From: Paramoeba atlantica
Lineage: Eukaryota; Discosea
Length of the DNA: 64,000 nt
Direction: 5' to 3'
NCBI GenBank assembly: GCA_977017575.1
Contig: CDRNVI010000087.1
Coordinates: 310,001 to 374,000 of the forward strand
The notes under the pieces were generated by a model. The model saw only the letters and a program-made list of their open reading frames with translations, was not told the DNA's origin and made no database searches. Position 1 is the first letter of the stretch. Each line of letters begins with the position of its first letter. A program made the translations under genes and the position numbers. Shown here one piece after another: positions 29,299 through 38,825 of this stretch.

Positions 29299-29740
29299 TG
29301 CATATAGCACATTTGTAATGCATATAGCACATTTATAATGCATATAGCACATTTATAATGCATATCGCAATAGTGAATTTCTTGGGCACCTCAACTTATT
29401 TTTTTTTGCAGCATTCACCAGTTTATGTCGCAGACGGGTAAACAAGGTCTGGGTTTATTGGCCCGGCCGGCCCTTCCGTGCGTTCGGCCTCTCATATTCC
29501 CCAAAACAACTACCACCTTCCCCCCATTTATCAGGGGTCGCTCACGCGACCCCCGCTAAATAGGGGGGAAGGTGGTAGTTGTGGGGTATGGAGGCCTCTC
29601 GCAACTCCGGGGCCTCACCGGGAGCAAAGGTGAAACCCCTTTGCATCCCTGGCTAAATGAATTTTTCGGTTAGTTCGCCTGTTGGAAATTTTTTGTGCAA
29701 TATGCATTATGAATGTGCTATATGCATTATAAATGTGCTG
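29236..29740. repeat. 20-bp minisatellite with inverted copies
   Basis: Units of GCACATTTATAATGCATATA repeat about five times from 29236 to 29366. Two inverted units occur at 29700-29739 (ATATGCATTATAAATGTGC). Together they look like the ends of a nested element of about 505 bp within Y1. Confidence 0.7.
29494..29589. repeat. large GC-rich foldback
   Basis: About 44-bp arms (left CAACTACCACCTTCCCCCC, right GGGGGGAAGGTGGTAGTTG) meet at a central GGGGTCGCTCACGCGACCCC stem-loop. A few mismatches and a small bulge near the outer end. Centre of the nested element above. Confidence 0.8.
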
Positions 29741-29788
29741 ATGGGGTGAGATGGTAATTCCAGGGAAGACTACGAGGAGGTTCTGACC

Positions 29789-30055
29789 TTACTTCTCGGT
29801 ATCGAGTTTGCATCCGACTTTTAGAGAAAGTTGCTTCTTTACAAAAACGATATTATCATGATACTTTTCATGGCTTATTTGAAACATCCTTGGTACTCCA
29901 AGCATGTTGCGCTGAGAACGCCCATACATGCACGAAAACGATATATTTATCGTAATTTTCCTACCGTTATTGTCCACCACAGAAATCAACCACTTTCTCT
30001 TCTCTGAAAGAAACCGCTGTGAAGGACGACCATCTACGCCCATGAAGTAATTCAT
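29789..30055 (-). CDS. hypothetical ORF, YFxxVDGxxS family
   Basis: 88 residues from ATG 30055. Begins MNYFMGVDGRPSQRFLSEKR then KWLIS. A second copy at 41689-41886 begins MDYFVNVDGCLSKKFFIEKR then KRLIS. Two independent repeats keep this N-terminus, so it may be a real small protein or transposase segment. No known family recognised. Confidence 0.35.
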   Translation of the reverse strand: MNYFMGVDGRPSQRFLSEKRKWLISVVDNNGRKITINISFSCMYGRSQRNMLGVPRMFQISHEKYHDNIVFVKKQLSLKVGCKLDTEK

Positions 30056-30227
30056 TTTCAGTAGAACAAAAGAGTGATTTTTGTTTGCTTCGAAATTAAA
30101 TTTAAAAAGAATAGTTGAATTTGTTTGATTTATAAAAATTAATGAGAGCGCGTAAAACGAATTTTTATGACTCGAAATCCATTTATAAAAATTAATGAGA
30201 GGGGGAGTACATAAAGGGGGGGCTCGT

Positions 30228-30342
30228 CTATTGTTGGCAACTTTTTTTGGCCAACAATGGCCGATTGCCAACAATAGATGATACAATATCCCCCTTAATC
30301 AACAATAGATGGAACGGCAATAAAATCATCTATTGTTGGCAA
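30228..30342. repeat. alternating inverted CTATTGTTGGCAA repeats
   Basis: CTATTGTTGGCAA at 30228-30240, TTGCCAACAATAG at 30265-30277, AACAATAGATG at 30301-30311 and CATCTATTGTTGGCAA at 30327-30342 form two successive hairpins. Confidence 0.75.
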
Positions 30343-30593
30343 TCAAAACAACTTAGACTACTTTTATGACTCACTCGAAAAAACTCGAAAAAGTCGAAAA
30401 AAACGGTCACAAGCGGATACATGTGAGTTACATGTAACTCACGAGCGAATACATGTACTGTAGATACATGTACTGTAGATCACTTAGTACCAACTTCGAG
30501 TGTGATTTTTTTCTATTACACTTAATTTAAAGCGATTTTATCTTTCGGGCTTTCGAGCACAAAGGTACACTTTTTTCCCCGGTCACACCGGGG

Positions 30594-30967
30594 ACAAATT
30601 TACAGGCAATCCGGATCTTACCAGACTGCCGAAGCTCTCGGATGCCGTATGGATGGAAAGAAACGAATTGTCTGGTGATATATGCCTTACACAATTGCCC
30701 GTCGATCTGGTACATCTTGACGTTAGTGATAATTTCTTAACAGGAAAATTAGATTTGGGAGCACTCCCGCGCACTCTTGAATCCTTGTACTTGTCTGGAA
30801 ACGAATTCGAAGGAATGGTGGACCTATCGCTCCTTCCAGAGAATCTAGATGCCCTTGCATTAGATAACAATGCGCTTCTGGAAGGTACAGTAGTTGCGAG
30901 TGAGCTCCATCCGCGGTTAAAGAAACGCATTGATGTATCGAATACCAAGCTCGTGATATTAAGATAA
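30594..30967 (+). pseudogene. 5'-truncated LRR gene fragment (LRR9)
   Basis: Homology to LRR15 (57343-58068) begins abruptly at about 30594 (KFTGNPDLTRLPKLS) and continues to a stop at 30967. The 104 codons from ATG 30653 carry NELSGDICLTQLPVDLVHLD, identical in LRR15, and three more repeats. The cap and first repeats are missing. Similarity to LRR15 is about 85-90% at the DNA level, so this is a recent partial duplication. Upstream sequence is unrelated. Confidence 0.8.
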
Positions 30968-31446
30968 TGATTTAGGAAGCACTACTTCCCAGGTCAAAAA
31001 TGAAAATCCAGAAAATTAAAATTTAAATTTTCATTCTCATTTTTGATTTTCAGTTTCCTTTTTTTGATCATGGTAGAGAAAGTACATGTATGAAGCAATG
31101 AGAAAATAGATGCATGAAGCATGGCGTTAAGATTACTTTGAAGCTGTTTGTTTCTGAAAATGTTTTGTAATAAATAATATTCGCTGCAGTCATTGGATTT
31201 GCTGCTTATCGTTCTATAAATGTTCTTGAAATTCATAGGTTGAACTTAAAACGTACTTAACTTACTGAATAGAAGTAATCACCTAACTCACTCAATATAA
31301 TTTATATATCTCAATATAATTTATGAGTATATTTGTCATCTTTTCACGAAAAGTAATGTCAGATAACTAAGGGGGTCCAGTATAACTGTTTTGATGAATT
31401 AGCGTTCGATCATTTTCTTTTGTTATTTATTCAATTTACGTTTTCA
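30968..31446. other. intergenic spacer
   Basis: AT-rich, with CTCAATATAATTTAT repeated at about 31293 and 31312 and an inverted AAAATTTAAATTTT tract near 31010-31040. No gene. Confidence 0.35.
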
Positions 31447-32283
31447 ATGATGTTTACTGCAGTATTCTTGCGTGACACGTTGGAACCGCTCTCGAAGCGT
31501 CGCAAGACGAATCATACTTCTGATTCTGCTTTAGTTCAAGAAATACCAAAGTCCGTGCACGGAGTACGTCTAGAAAAAGTAAGCATGAAGAATCTTCCAC
31601 AAGAATATGAACTTGCAGAACTTGTACACAATCTTGAATATCGGCATCCCTCGTGGAATGTATCTCTCCCTGCTTGTAAGTGGTATGGCGTGTGTTGTAA
31701 CGAAGCGAATGAGGTAACGTCTATTAGTTGGTCTATGATAAATGTACCATTATCACTCTCTATTATACGTGTAAAGCTAACAGGTTCGTTGAATTTTGGT
31801 TATTTACCCAAAACGCTATACACCCTTTACGTGTGCGAGAACAAGCTTTCAGGAAAAGTGCCTCTTAACACTTTCCCGTCCCATTTGCGTACGTTGAGTC
31901 TACGTGAGAATCAGTTGAGCGGAACATTGGACTTGACATCTCTCCCTCCTAAATTGGAAACTCTAACGCTTTCTCGTAACCGATTTACTGGTGAAATATG
32001 CTTAAAGAAATTGCCGTTAACATTGACAAGTGTTTGTCTCGATGGGAACCAGTTATTCGGAGAGCTTTGTTTCAGCGAACTTTCTAAATTATCATTTGTC
32101 CGACTTGACGGCAACAATTTTTCTGGGGAGCTTAATGTGAGACGCCTTCCCCATACACTAGAACATATTGATCTGTCACACAACGTAAACCTATCCGGAA
32201 AGATAAAAGAGAGTCTTCTTCCCAAAATTCTGCGCGATGAGTTTGTGATAGAGAACACCAACATTACACTGTTAACAACATAG
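31447..32283 (+). CDS. leucine-rich-repeat protein (LRR10)
   Basis: 278 residues from ATG 31447 (or 31450). The frame is open nine codons upstream (LFIQFTFS). Long N-terminus with a basic KRRKTN patch, then LEKVSMKNLPQEYELAELV, cap motif SWNVSLPACKWYGVCC, an insertion (MINVPLSLSIIRVKL) and six LRRs (LPPKLETLTLSRNRFTG). Ends VIENTNITLLTT, identical to LRR1 over the last nine residues. Longest type-A member. Confidence 0.87.
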   Translation: MMFTAVFLRDTLEPLSKRRKTNHTSDSALVQEIPKSVHGVRLEKVSMKNLPQEYELAELVHNLEYRHPSWNVSLPACKWYGVCCNEANEVTSISWSMINVPLSLSIIRVKLTGSLNFGYLPKTLYTLYVCENKLSGKVPLNTFPSHLRTLSLRENQLSGTLDLTSLPPKLETLTLSRNRFTGEICLKKLPLTLTSVCLDGNQLFGELCFSELSKLSFVRLDGNNFSGELNVRRLPHTLEHIDLSHNVNLSGKIKESLLPKILRDEFVIENTNITLLTT

Positions 32284-33698
32284 TGTAGTCTTTTTAAAGA
32301 CCGACACCAATATAAAAACTAGACTACCTCCTATCTTCTGATAATCTGTCACCCCTAGTGGCAAGATGAAAGGAGAATGTACGGGTAGGAGAATGTGTGG
32401 GTACGAAGAGGACACCCTCACCTAGGGGGTTCTGTTACCAAAAACTAGAAAAAGCAAAAGTTACAAAAACGACATCATTATCGCCTGTGAAGATTCCATT
32501 CTGCCGAGGACCGTTCACTTTCAAACTGAAAAAGTACAAGCATCGTTTCAAGACCTTTTTGGCAAAAGGTGAAGAAAAAAGGTGACAGACAACTAGGGGC
32601 ATCATAAGCAAAAAAAAGTGGGTATCTGACGCTGTTAGAGTCCCTGGTGTTATTACGGGATGGGCATTTAAGAGACAATATGGGGTTGCGGTCATACCAT
32701 TTGAAATGGGGCAAAATAACTACAAGTATAAATAACTACAGGTGTTTAGTAGAATTGAGCAAAATTAAACACTAATTAAAACTTAAAGTATGGGACTTAA
32801 AGTAGGGGAGCGGAATATGAATGAAAAATACGTGAAAAACTGATAAAAATTGAAAAAAAGAAGGGGAAAAATGATTGAAGAGGAATAATATTTACAAGGG
32901 AAAAATAAAGTCAACTGAATGCACGCACAAGAGCCCAAGTACACGAAAACAAGTACGAATCAATAAAATTGTATTTATGGTTACCAACATGTCTAGTAGC
33001 TCTTACATCTTTTCATTGGAGATTCTTTCTGCTCGTAGACAAGGTTCCCAGCCCTCAAGAAGTTGTTTACGAGTACTGATGCTTCCGCTTACCGCAAAAC
33101 AGTTGACAATACAACTTGTTTACGACGTGAAACCCACAATCGTTATCCCCCGGTACTCAATATTACAGTAAAAGAAAAATAGGCACCGCTTCGCGGCGCC
33201 AATCTTTACGAAGATTTGAAATTAAACTCTAAATAGGGGGGGCAAAGTACTAAATAGTAAATAAGGGGAGGGGGTGGTGTATCTGAGCATTAGAGCACCA
33301 CGCACTGAGAAGATGCTTTTAACATCTTTGAAGTGTAGACTAATGCACAGATCATGCAGTTGAATCAAATAAGTGCACCCACCTGGAACGCCGTGCATAT
33401 CTCAATTCGTCGGTAAATCACTGATGAGCTGTAAAATCATCGACTACGATAGCGGTAGGTAATCAGGAGTCCTTAAAAATTCCCATCTACCGTTGTAGAA
33501 TTTGACAGAATGTGTTTCAGAAAAAATGTCCTTTTTGACCCATCCTAATAACGACGATACAAAGACTATAACTGCATTCGATAATCCAGTGGAAGCACAA
33601 CTTGACGATTGGACACAATTGACTTGACAATTGGAGCACAACTTGACATTCGAAGACAATCGCGGGTGGTAGTGGCACGTATTTGGAATAAACATAAA
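32284..33698. other. gene-poor region with degenerate fragments
   Basis: Frames near 32590-32715 (KKWVSDAVRVPGVITGW) look protein-like but match nothing I recognise. An imperfect copy of the stable hairpin (GGCACCGCTTCGCGGCGCC) is at 33182-33200. 33444-33695 on the minus strand may be the far side of the pogo relic interrupted by P2. No intact gene. Confidence 0.35.
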
Positions 33699-35691
33699 TA
33701 CACCCCCGCCAAAAAGTATTGTAATTTATTAGTATCGACCACGAATATTTGGTCGATACTAATAAATACAATACTTTTTGTCGATTTCCACGAGTTGCTA
33801 CTGGCTTCCAAAAAGTTGGACTTTATCATATGGGATCCTTGTAAACGTATAGTGAAGCACAAAAACAGGTCGAATGGAAATTAGCACCATAGAAATAGCA
33901 CAAATTAGCACAATGAAAATAGCACCATGGAATTAGTAATTTAATTATTTTGACTACTCAACGCTAAAGTAGTGAGAGAGAGGAACCATATTCCGAGCCT
34001 GTTCAAATCTTGCCTTAGCCTTCCGCGACATTCCAAGTGTCTCTTTACGGCGGGCTTCTGATTTTTCGATGGCTTCCCTGCGTGGCTCAATTTCCTGCGC
34101 AGAAAGCTTCCGCGGCCTTCCGCGTTTCTTTTCGACTGAGGTTCCTTCATTGAGGTTTGGGGAATTGTTTTCTTCTTCGCTTTCAGATACGGTAACAACA
34201 ATTTCGCTTGCATCAGAGGACTCTAGCAGAGATTTGAAGGAACCCAATCGCGTCGTGCGAGTACAAATTTCTCCAAAGAGGACACGAGGAATTTCCGTCA
34301 CATCCCAAGATGCAGTTACTTGACGCGCACGGAGTTCATTCATTGCCTGGATAATAAAAAGTACCTTGTTTTCACGACAAACACGCTTCGACACGGCGGT
34401 CGCCTTTTTTACAGCAGTATCAATAGAATTACGGGCGAACAGACGAGACACATAGTCATTGTACAGAGCCTTTGCTCTTTGCTTTAGTCCGGAAATGACA
34501 AATTGGTCTGCAGGTTGGTAAACGTGCGTCATTTTTGGAGGGATAAAGAGAACACCACAATTTTTTTCAGTGAGCCATTCCGTTGTTTTTGAGTGCTGGG
34601 AAGCTTCATCAATGATTAAAAGAGCCTTGGCATTGTATTGATTAGACGACTCTCGGTCATCCTGCAAAATACCTATGAATTTGTCCATAAATTCTTTCCA
34701 CGTTTCCTGGCTTTGAAAGTGCGTCTCCTTACGAGAATATTGGAGCACTCGAGGGTCGTCTCCTACGTTAACAAATTTCTTTTGAGTGCCCTTGTGGATG
34801 AATTGCATGAGCTTTACATCACCGGAAGCATTAGTTAGAACAGTGCAAGTGAACCCCTCACGATCAGAACGTACCGCAACAGTTCGGTTTTCTCCTTTTT
34901 GAATTCTTTCCCAAGTCCATTTCTGAGAACTACCGTTGTCCGAAAGAGAGAGACAGACAAAAAATTCATCAGCATTGTATGTAAACGGTTTAGAAACTTG
35001 CCCTTTGTACTTTTCTAGGTCAGAAAAAAAACCAACCGATGAGTCCACTACCTGCTTTGGGGTGACCGTTCGATCAGTAGTAGCATGAAGAATACGTATT
35101 CCATTCTGCTGCATCCATTCCTTAGCCCACGAGACAGAAAATTTCAGCCTTCCACCGTCGATTGTAGTAGAGCCTGGGGTGCTCTTTTCTTTGATGCCAC
35201 GCGCGGCGCCCGCCACTAAAGATGCACGTACGGCAGTTCCAGTTTCTCGAAGCTTTAGAAAAGCACTGAGTAAAAGTTCATTTTCAGATGGAGAAAGCAT
35301 AGGGACACGACCTCGATTTCCAACTTTATTTAATGAGTCCAAGCCTTTGTAGAAACTTATTGTTGAGGCAGAAACGTTGCGCTTGAATTTTTTCTCGAAC
35401 GTAACCTTCACGTTGTCGCGGTTGAAGTTTCCACGGGTCTGCGCGAACAACCATTCGCGGTGATCATCACTCAGCTGCCCTCGAGATGAAGTTGCGTCTT
35501 GGATAAGCTCTGAAACGACGCTCTCCACGATCAAGTGGCCGCGTATATCAGAACTCATTATGTAAATTTCTGGAAAATTCGAGAAAAAAACTAAAATTCT
35601 GGTCAAAACTCAAAAAAATGGTCGATACTAATAAATACAATACTTTTTGTGTCGGCCATTTTTGTGGACAATACTTTTTGGCGGGGGTGTA
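33699..35691 (-). mobile_element. pogo-like transposon P2, apparently complete
   Basis: 1,993 bp with ends TACACCCCCGCCAAAAAG (33699) and CTTTTTGGCGGGGGTGTA (35691), TA on both sides. Just inside the left end is a hairpin formed by TTTATTAGTATCGACC and its complement (about 33728-33770); one copy of GGTCGATACTAATAAAT is at the right end. It carries an intact transposase gene and is inserted in an older pogo-like pseudogene. A similar end is at 40944. Confidence 0.9.
33954..35558 (-). CDS. pogo-like transposase (DDE_1)
   Basis: 534 residues from ATG 35558. N-terminal DNA-binding region (GNRGRVPMLSPSENELLLSA and following), then YNADEFFVCLSL (D1), KALLIIDEASQHS (D2) and FIPPKMTHVYQPADQFVISG (D3 in the usual pogo context). 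The C-terminal tail is highly charged (KKRGRPRKLSAQEIEPRR resembles an AT-hook: R-G-R-P). Frame uninterrupted, ends intact, so activity is plausible. Confidence 0.9.
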   Translation of the reverse strand: MSSDIRGHLIVESVVSELIQDATSSRGQLSDDHREWLFAQTRGNFNRDNVKVTFEKKFKRNVSASTISFYKGLDSLNKVGNRGRVPMLSPSENELLLSAFLKLRETGTAVRASLVAGAARGIKEKSTPGSTTIDGGRLKFSVSWAKEWMQQNGIRILHATTDRTVTPKQVVDSSVGFFSDLEKYKGQVSKPFTYNADEFFVCLSLSDNGSSQKWTWERIQKGENRTVAVRSDREGFTCTVLTNASGDVKLMQFIHKGTQKKFVNVGDDPRVLQYSRKETHFQSQETWKEFMDKFIGILQDDRESSNQYNAKALLIIDEASQHSKTTEWLTEKNCGVLFIPPKMTHVYQPADQFVISGLKQRAKALYNDYVSRLFARNSIDTAVKKATAVSKRVCRENKVLFIIQAMNELRARQVTASWDVTEIPRVLFGEICTRTTRLGSFKSLLESSDASEIVVTVSESEEENNSPNLNEGTSVEKKRGRPRKLSAQEIEPRREAIEKSEARRKETLGMSRKAKARFEQARNMVPLSHYFSVE

Positions 35692-36060
35692 ATCCTATAA
35701 GTAATCCTGCCAAGAGAATAGTTACGGTTTCTTGCCCGTTGTTTTCAGCAATTTTCGTAGTTTTCGTTCCAAATTGCGCAAGCGTACTAACACGTATTTC
35801 GCCATCCACAAGTACTGCAGTTTCATCTCCAAAGAAGACATAAGAGTATTTGCGAATGCTATGTTGTGCAAAGAGCTGACGGAACCATCCATGTATGCGC
35901 AGAGAAGTACGCGCAGAAGTATAGGCAGAAGTATATGCAGAGAAGTGTCTGTTGGCGCAACGTAATGCGTCCCGCCAAATTCACTCTGCCAAGCCCATTG
36001 GAGCACATATCCGAAGTGTTGGAAGACACGTTCACGTCTCCGTTCCGTCACTTCTTTTCA
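35692..36060 (-). pseudogene. pogo-like transposase relic split by P2
   Basis: Minus-strand frames read RERVFQHFGYVLQWAWQ, then SIRKYSYVFFGDETAVLVDG (D1) and TKIAENNGQETVTILLAG, stopping at the P2 right end. It parallels 9838-10230 (KERIYKKFKSFFGWSWR, YVLFGDETSLIVDN). One frameshift lies between the first two blocks. Confidence 0.65.
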
Positions 36061-36080
36061 AGAAAAACAGTGTGTGTTCA

Positions 36081-38425
36081 TTATATCATACCCTGGACGG
36101 TAATAGGAGGTAATTACCTCCTATTACCTCCTATTACCACATATTTTAGTCTACAGAGTGACTTCTAAAAAGTCTTACGTTATCCTATCTAATTGTGTTC
36201 TAAGTGATACAGGGGGCTTTTTTCGCTACTAATACAGAGTTTCTGCTTTCTTGTGGCGCAAAATACGATGTTATTGTGCCTCTGGGACCTACGTAAGGGC
36301 GTTCGTACCTTTTATCCAACTTCTTACTATTCCCCATACTTTTTCCCACGCTCGTATACTTTTAATCAAAGTCATAACTGTTAGTTACTTTAGACTGTTC
36401 ATTAATCAAGTTACTATCCTGATATGACCACAGAAGAGGCAGATAATACTCCAAGGTCTCGGAAGCGAGCAGCGCGTCGTATTAGCAACGAACAGCGCGA
36501 TGCTGTTAATCGGCGGGTGGCTGATGGACCAAGCCAATTAAGCTTGACCACACTGAGACAGGTCACTGATATTTCAAACAATACGAAGAAAGTTCAGTCT
36601 GGGAACGTGAGGACCCGCTTAAATTTGGAGATTTATCCTGTTATTTTTATTATGTCTTGTGTGATTTCAAGAATACTAACAGTACTTCTTCGAAATTGTG
36701 CTTTAAGGAAATGGATCATCGTCAGGGATCTGCATCCTTTTTGTTGCCGTTCCCTAGAGAAACTTTCTTCGCTTTCTTTGCAGCCCGTGGGATCGCTGCT
36801 TTTGACGTTGCGTGGAACTGACTCTCTCCACGAAAAGCATCTTGAATTAGTCGAAAAGGGTCCGCTAGTTCTGGAAGCACTTGAGCACGCCAAACGTATG
36901 AACAAAATTCCAGCCCCTAAATTGGGAGGGGCTACAAGATGGTGCATTGGACATTTTGAAAGCTTGAAGTACATCGAAGAAAATTTACCAACGATCGTAC
37001 GTTTTGTTGCCGATGAAGTCAACTCGGGATGTGCATCTGAATCAGTCAAGAAATGTGCCGAAATTATAAGGGATCATGATACTCAAGAGCTCATGAACCA
37101 AGCGCATGAAATATTAACACATTTTGAATATTGTTCATAATTCACTAAAACAATTGTCTGACATGCCAGATGAACCAATGGCCTTAATTCCCTACCCCAT
37201 AATACAGGGATTAATAGCAGAAGGAGAGAATACGGATGGCAATACAACGCTATTGGAATCACTGAAGAAGCACAAACAACGACTTGAAAACAAAGCCTAC
37301 ATGTATTATTGGAAAGGTGTAATGAGTTTTTCTCCGAAACATATATTGTCAAGTCGACGTATCCGCGTGGAAGAACGGCCAATTATCACTGTCGAAGTTG
37401 CTAACGACCTTTTTCAAAGCGGTCAACCTCTTTTTCACATTACAGAGGAAGAGTGGAGTTCGTATATACACATGTATGTTGCAAAATTTTTCACTGGAAA
37501 CCTTTGTTGCATACCTCGGTGTAGAAGTGGTGGGAAGACGTTGGCACCGTCCAGTTTCCTTCAATTTTTTGTGCCGCTCAGCACTATTTGTGGGTCCCAC
37601 CCATAGTCACCGCGTGCGATTCTCTTCTTTCCATAATGGGATGGAAATACAACCCACGTCAGGCTTCTCTGGACAGCGATGTAATCGCCACGCAGATGTT
37701 TATTCGCGGTAATTTAAATAAATTGGATTATGTTGGTCCCAGCAGGGTCGAAACAGTACCAGATTTAGATGGTTCGCCTAGTGATACAGATACGAGCGAA
37801 TCAGAGCTGAGCATATGAATTAAAATATCCCTGATAGTTATCCCTTTTTTGTTTGTTCGATTCATAGTTTATTTATATTTGAAATTCGATTTTTCAGACG
37901 AGCATGATGGCGTGTCATGTTATGATCGTGATAATAATTTGTCGAAGCGTACACATTATATTTAGCAAAGTTGTATTCAATACATTCAATAACCACATAA
38001 TAAATACATACATAATAATACATACATACATAATAAATACATAAATAATAAATACATGTAGGTTTACCTAGTTTTTTTTCCGTCAGTCTATAATTTTCTT
38101 ATTGTTTTTCTTTTGTAAACTCATACATGTAAATTTTTAAATTAGTACTTGCTATTTGTCACTGCATCGCATTCCATACAATACCTGTAGGTGTTGCTTG
38201 TTACAAGACTTGTCAAAGTACAGCATAAGGGGGCATTATGGAGAAAAGAGGCAAGCGATCTCTAAAGCTAAAGATACCGTTTCTGTAAACATATGGTTTT
38301 TTCCTGAATGTAAATTTCAGCCCACGTTCTGTCATGGTAATTGGGTAATAGAAAAGTGGTAATTACCACCTATTACCACGCATGTGGTAATTACCACCTA
38401 TTACCGTCCAGGGTATGTTATATCA
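36081..38425 (+). mobile_element. hAT transposon with 8-bp target duplication
   Basis: Inverted ends TACCCTGGACGGTAATAGG (from 36089) and CCTATTACCGTCCAGGGTA (followed by TG to 38417) are flanked by direct repeats TTATATCA at 36081-36088 and 38418-38425, the 8-bp duplication typical of hAT. Subterminal GGTAATTACCACC and GGTAATTACCTCC repeats occur at both ends. Interior carries a broken transposase. Confidence 0.87.
36424..37818 (+). pseudogene. hAT transposase pseudogene
   Basis: Three successive frames. The first contains KIPAPKLGGATRWCIGHFES, typical of the hAT catalytic region (G-x-T-R-W). The second covers the insertion domain (TLLESLKKHKQRLE). The last has VTACDSLLSIMGWKYNPRQA and ATQMFIRGNLN, corresponding to the C-terminal hAT dimerisation region. 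Frameshifts near 36620, 37130 and 37590 disable it. It ends with an acidic tail at 37818. Confidence 0.75.
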
Positions 38426-38672
38426 AAGACACAATTTTACGAAATATGAAACATACCGTTCTGCAACGCCAGCAAATCCCTATGAACTAACGCCATAACA
38501 CCCTGGCGCTCTGCGTTAAAACCACCTTCTCTTTTCCCTGACGCACCACCTCGATTTAAAAGTTTTGTTCAACATTATAATTACGATTCTTTACTATGTT
38601 ATTTGAATTATTTGACGAATTTGAAATATTGATACATTGTAGTAAATTTTTCAAACTACTCTAACTCTAAGA
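38426..38672. other. spacer between hAT element and LRR relic
   Basis: No feature seen; AT-rich. Confidence 0.3.
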
Positions 38673-38825
38673 AGCCTCCCAAATACACTAGAAGACCTTA
38701 ATTTGTCCAAGAATTTCAAGCTATGCGGAGTGGTGGAAAGCCATGTTCTTTCTCAAAAACTGCGTTTGGGACTCCTGATTGAGGATACCGATATACATAG
38801 ACATGTAACGTTCGCAAACGTGTAG
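38673..38825 (+). pseudogene. C-terminal LRR gene fragment (LRR11)
   Basis: Fifty codons reading SLPNTLEDLNLSKNFKLCG, VVESHVLSQKLRLGL and LIEDTDIH to a TAG at 38825. This is the last repeat and type-A cap of the family (compare the last repeat of LRR1, SLGDLNLSKNVNLFG, and of LRR13, TLEDLDLSSNAKLCG). Everything upstream is gone. Too short for an ordinary ORF screen. Confidence 0.8.

Larger units (their letters stand above)
28732..30209. mobile_element. family Y element, copy Y1 (1.48 kb, composite)
   Basis: Ends TACTCCCCCTCTCATTAATC (28732) and the complement-type GATGAGAGGGGGAGTA ending at 30209 (genomic AATGAGAGGGGGAGTA), with TA at the outside and a following TTTATAAAT on both sides. It encloses a CxxC-type ORF on +, minisatellites, a large foldback, and a small minus-strand ORF. 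The other clear copy is Y2 at 52607-53913. Confidence 0.65.

Noticed and set aside
33954-34213. Alternate ORF within the pogo transposase C-terminus
   Set aside because: Shadow frame of the intact 534-residue transposase.
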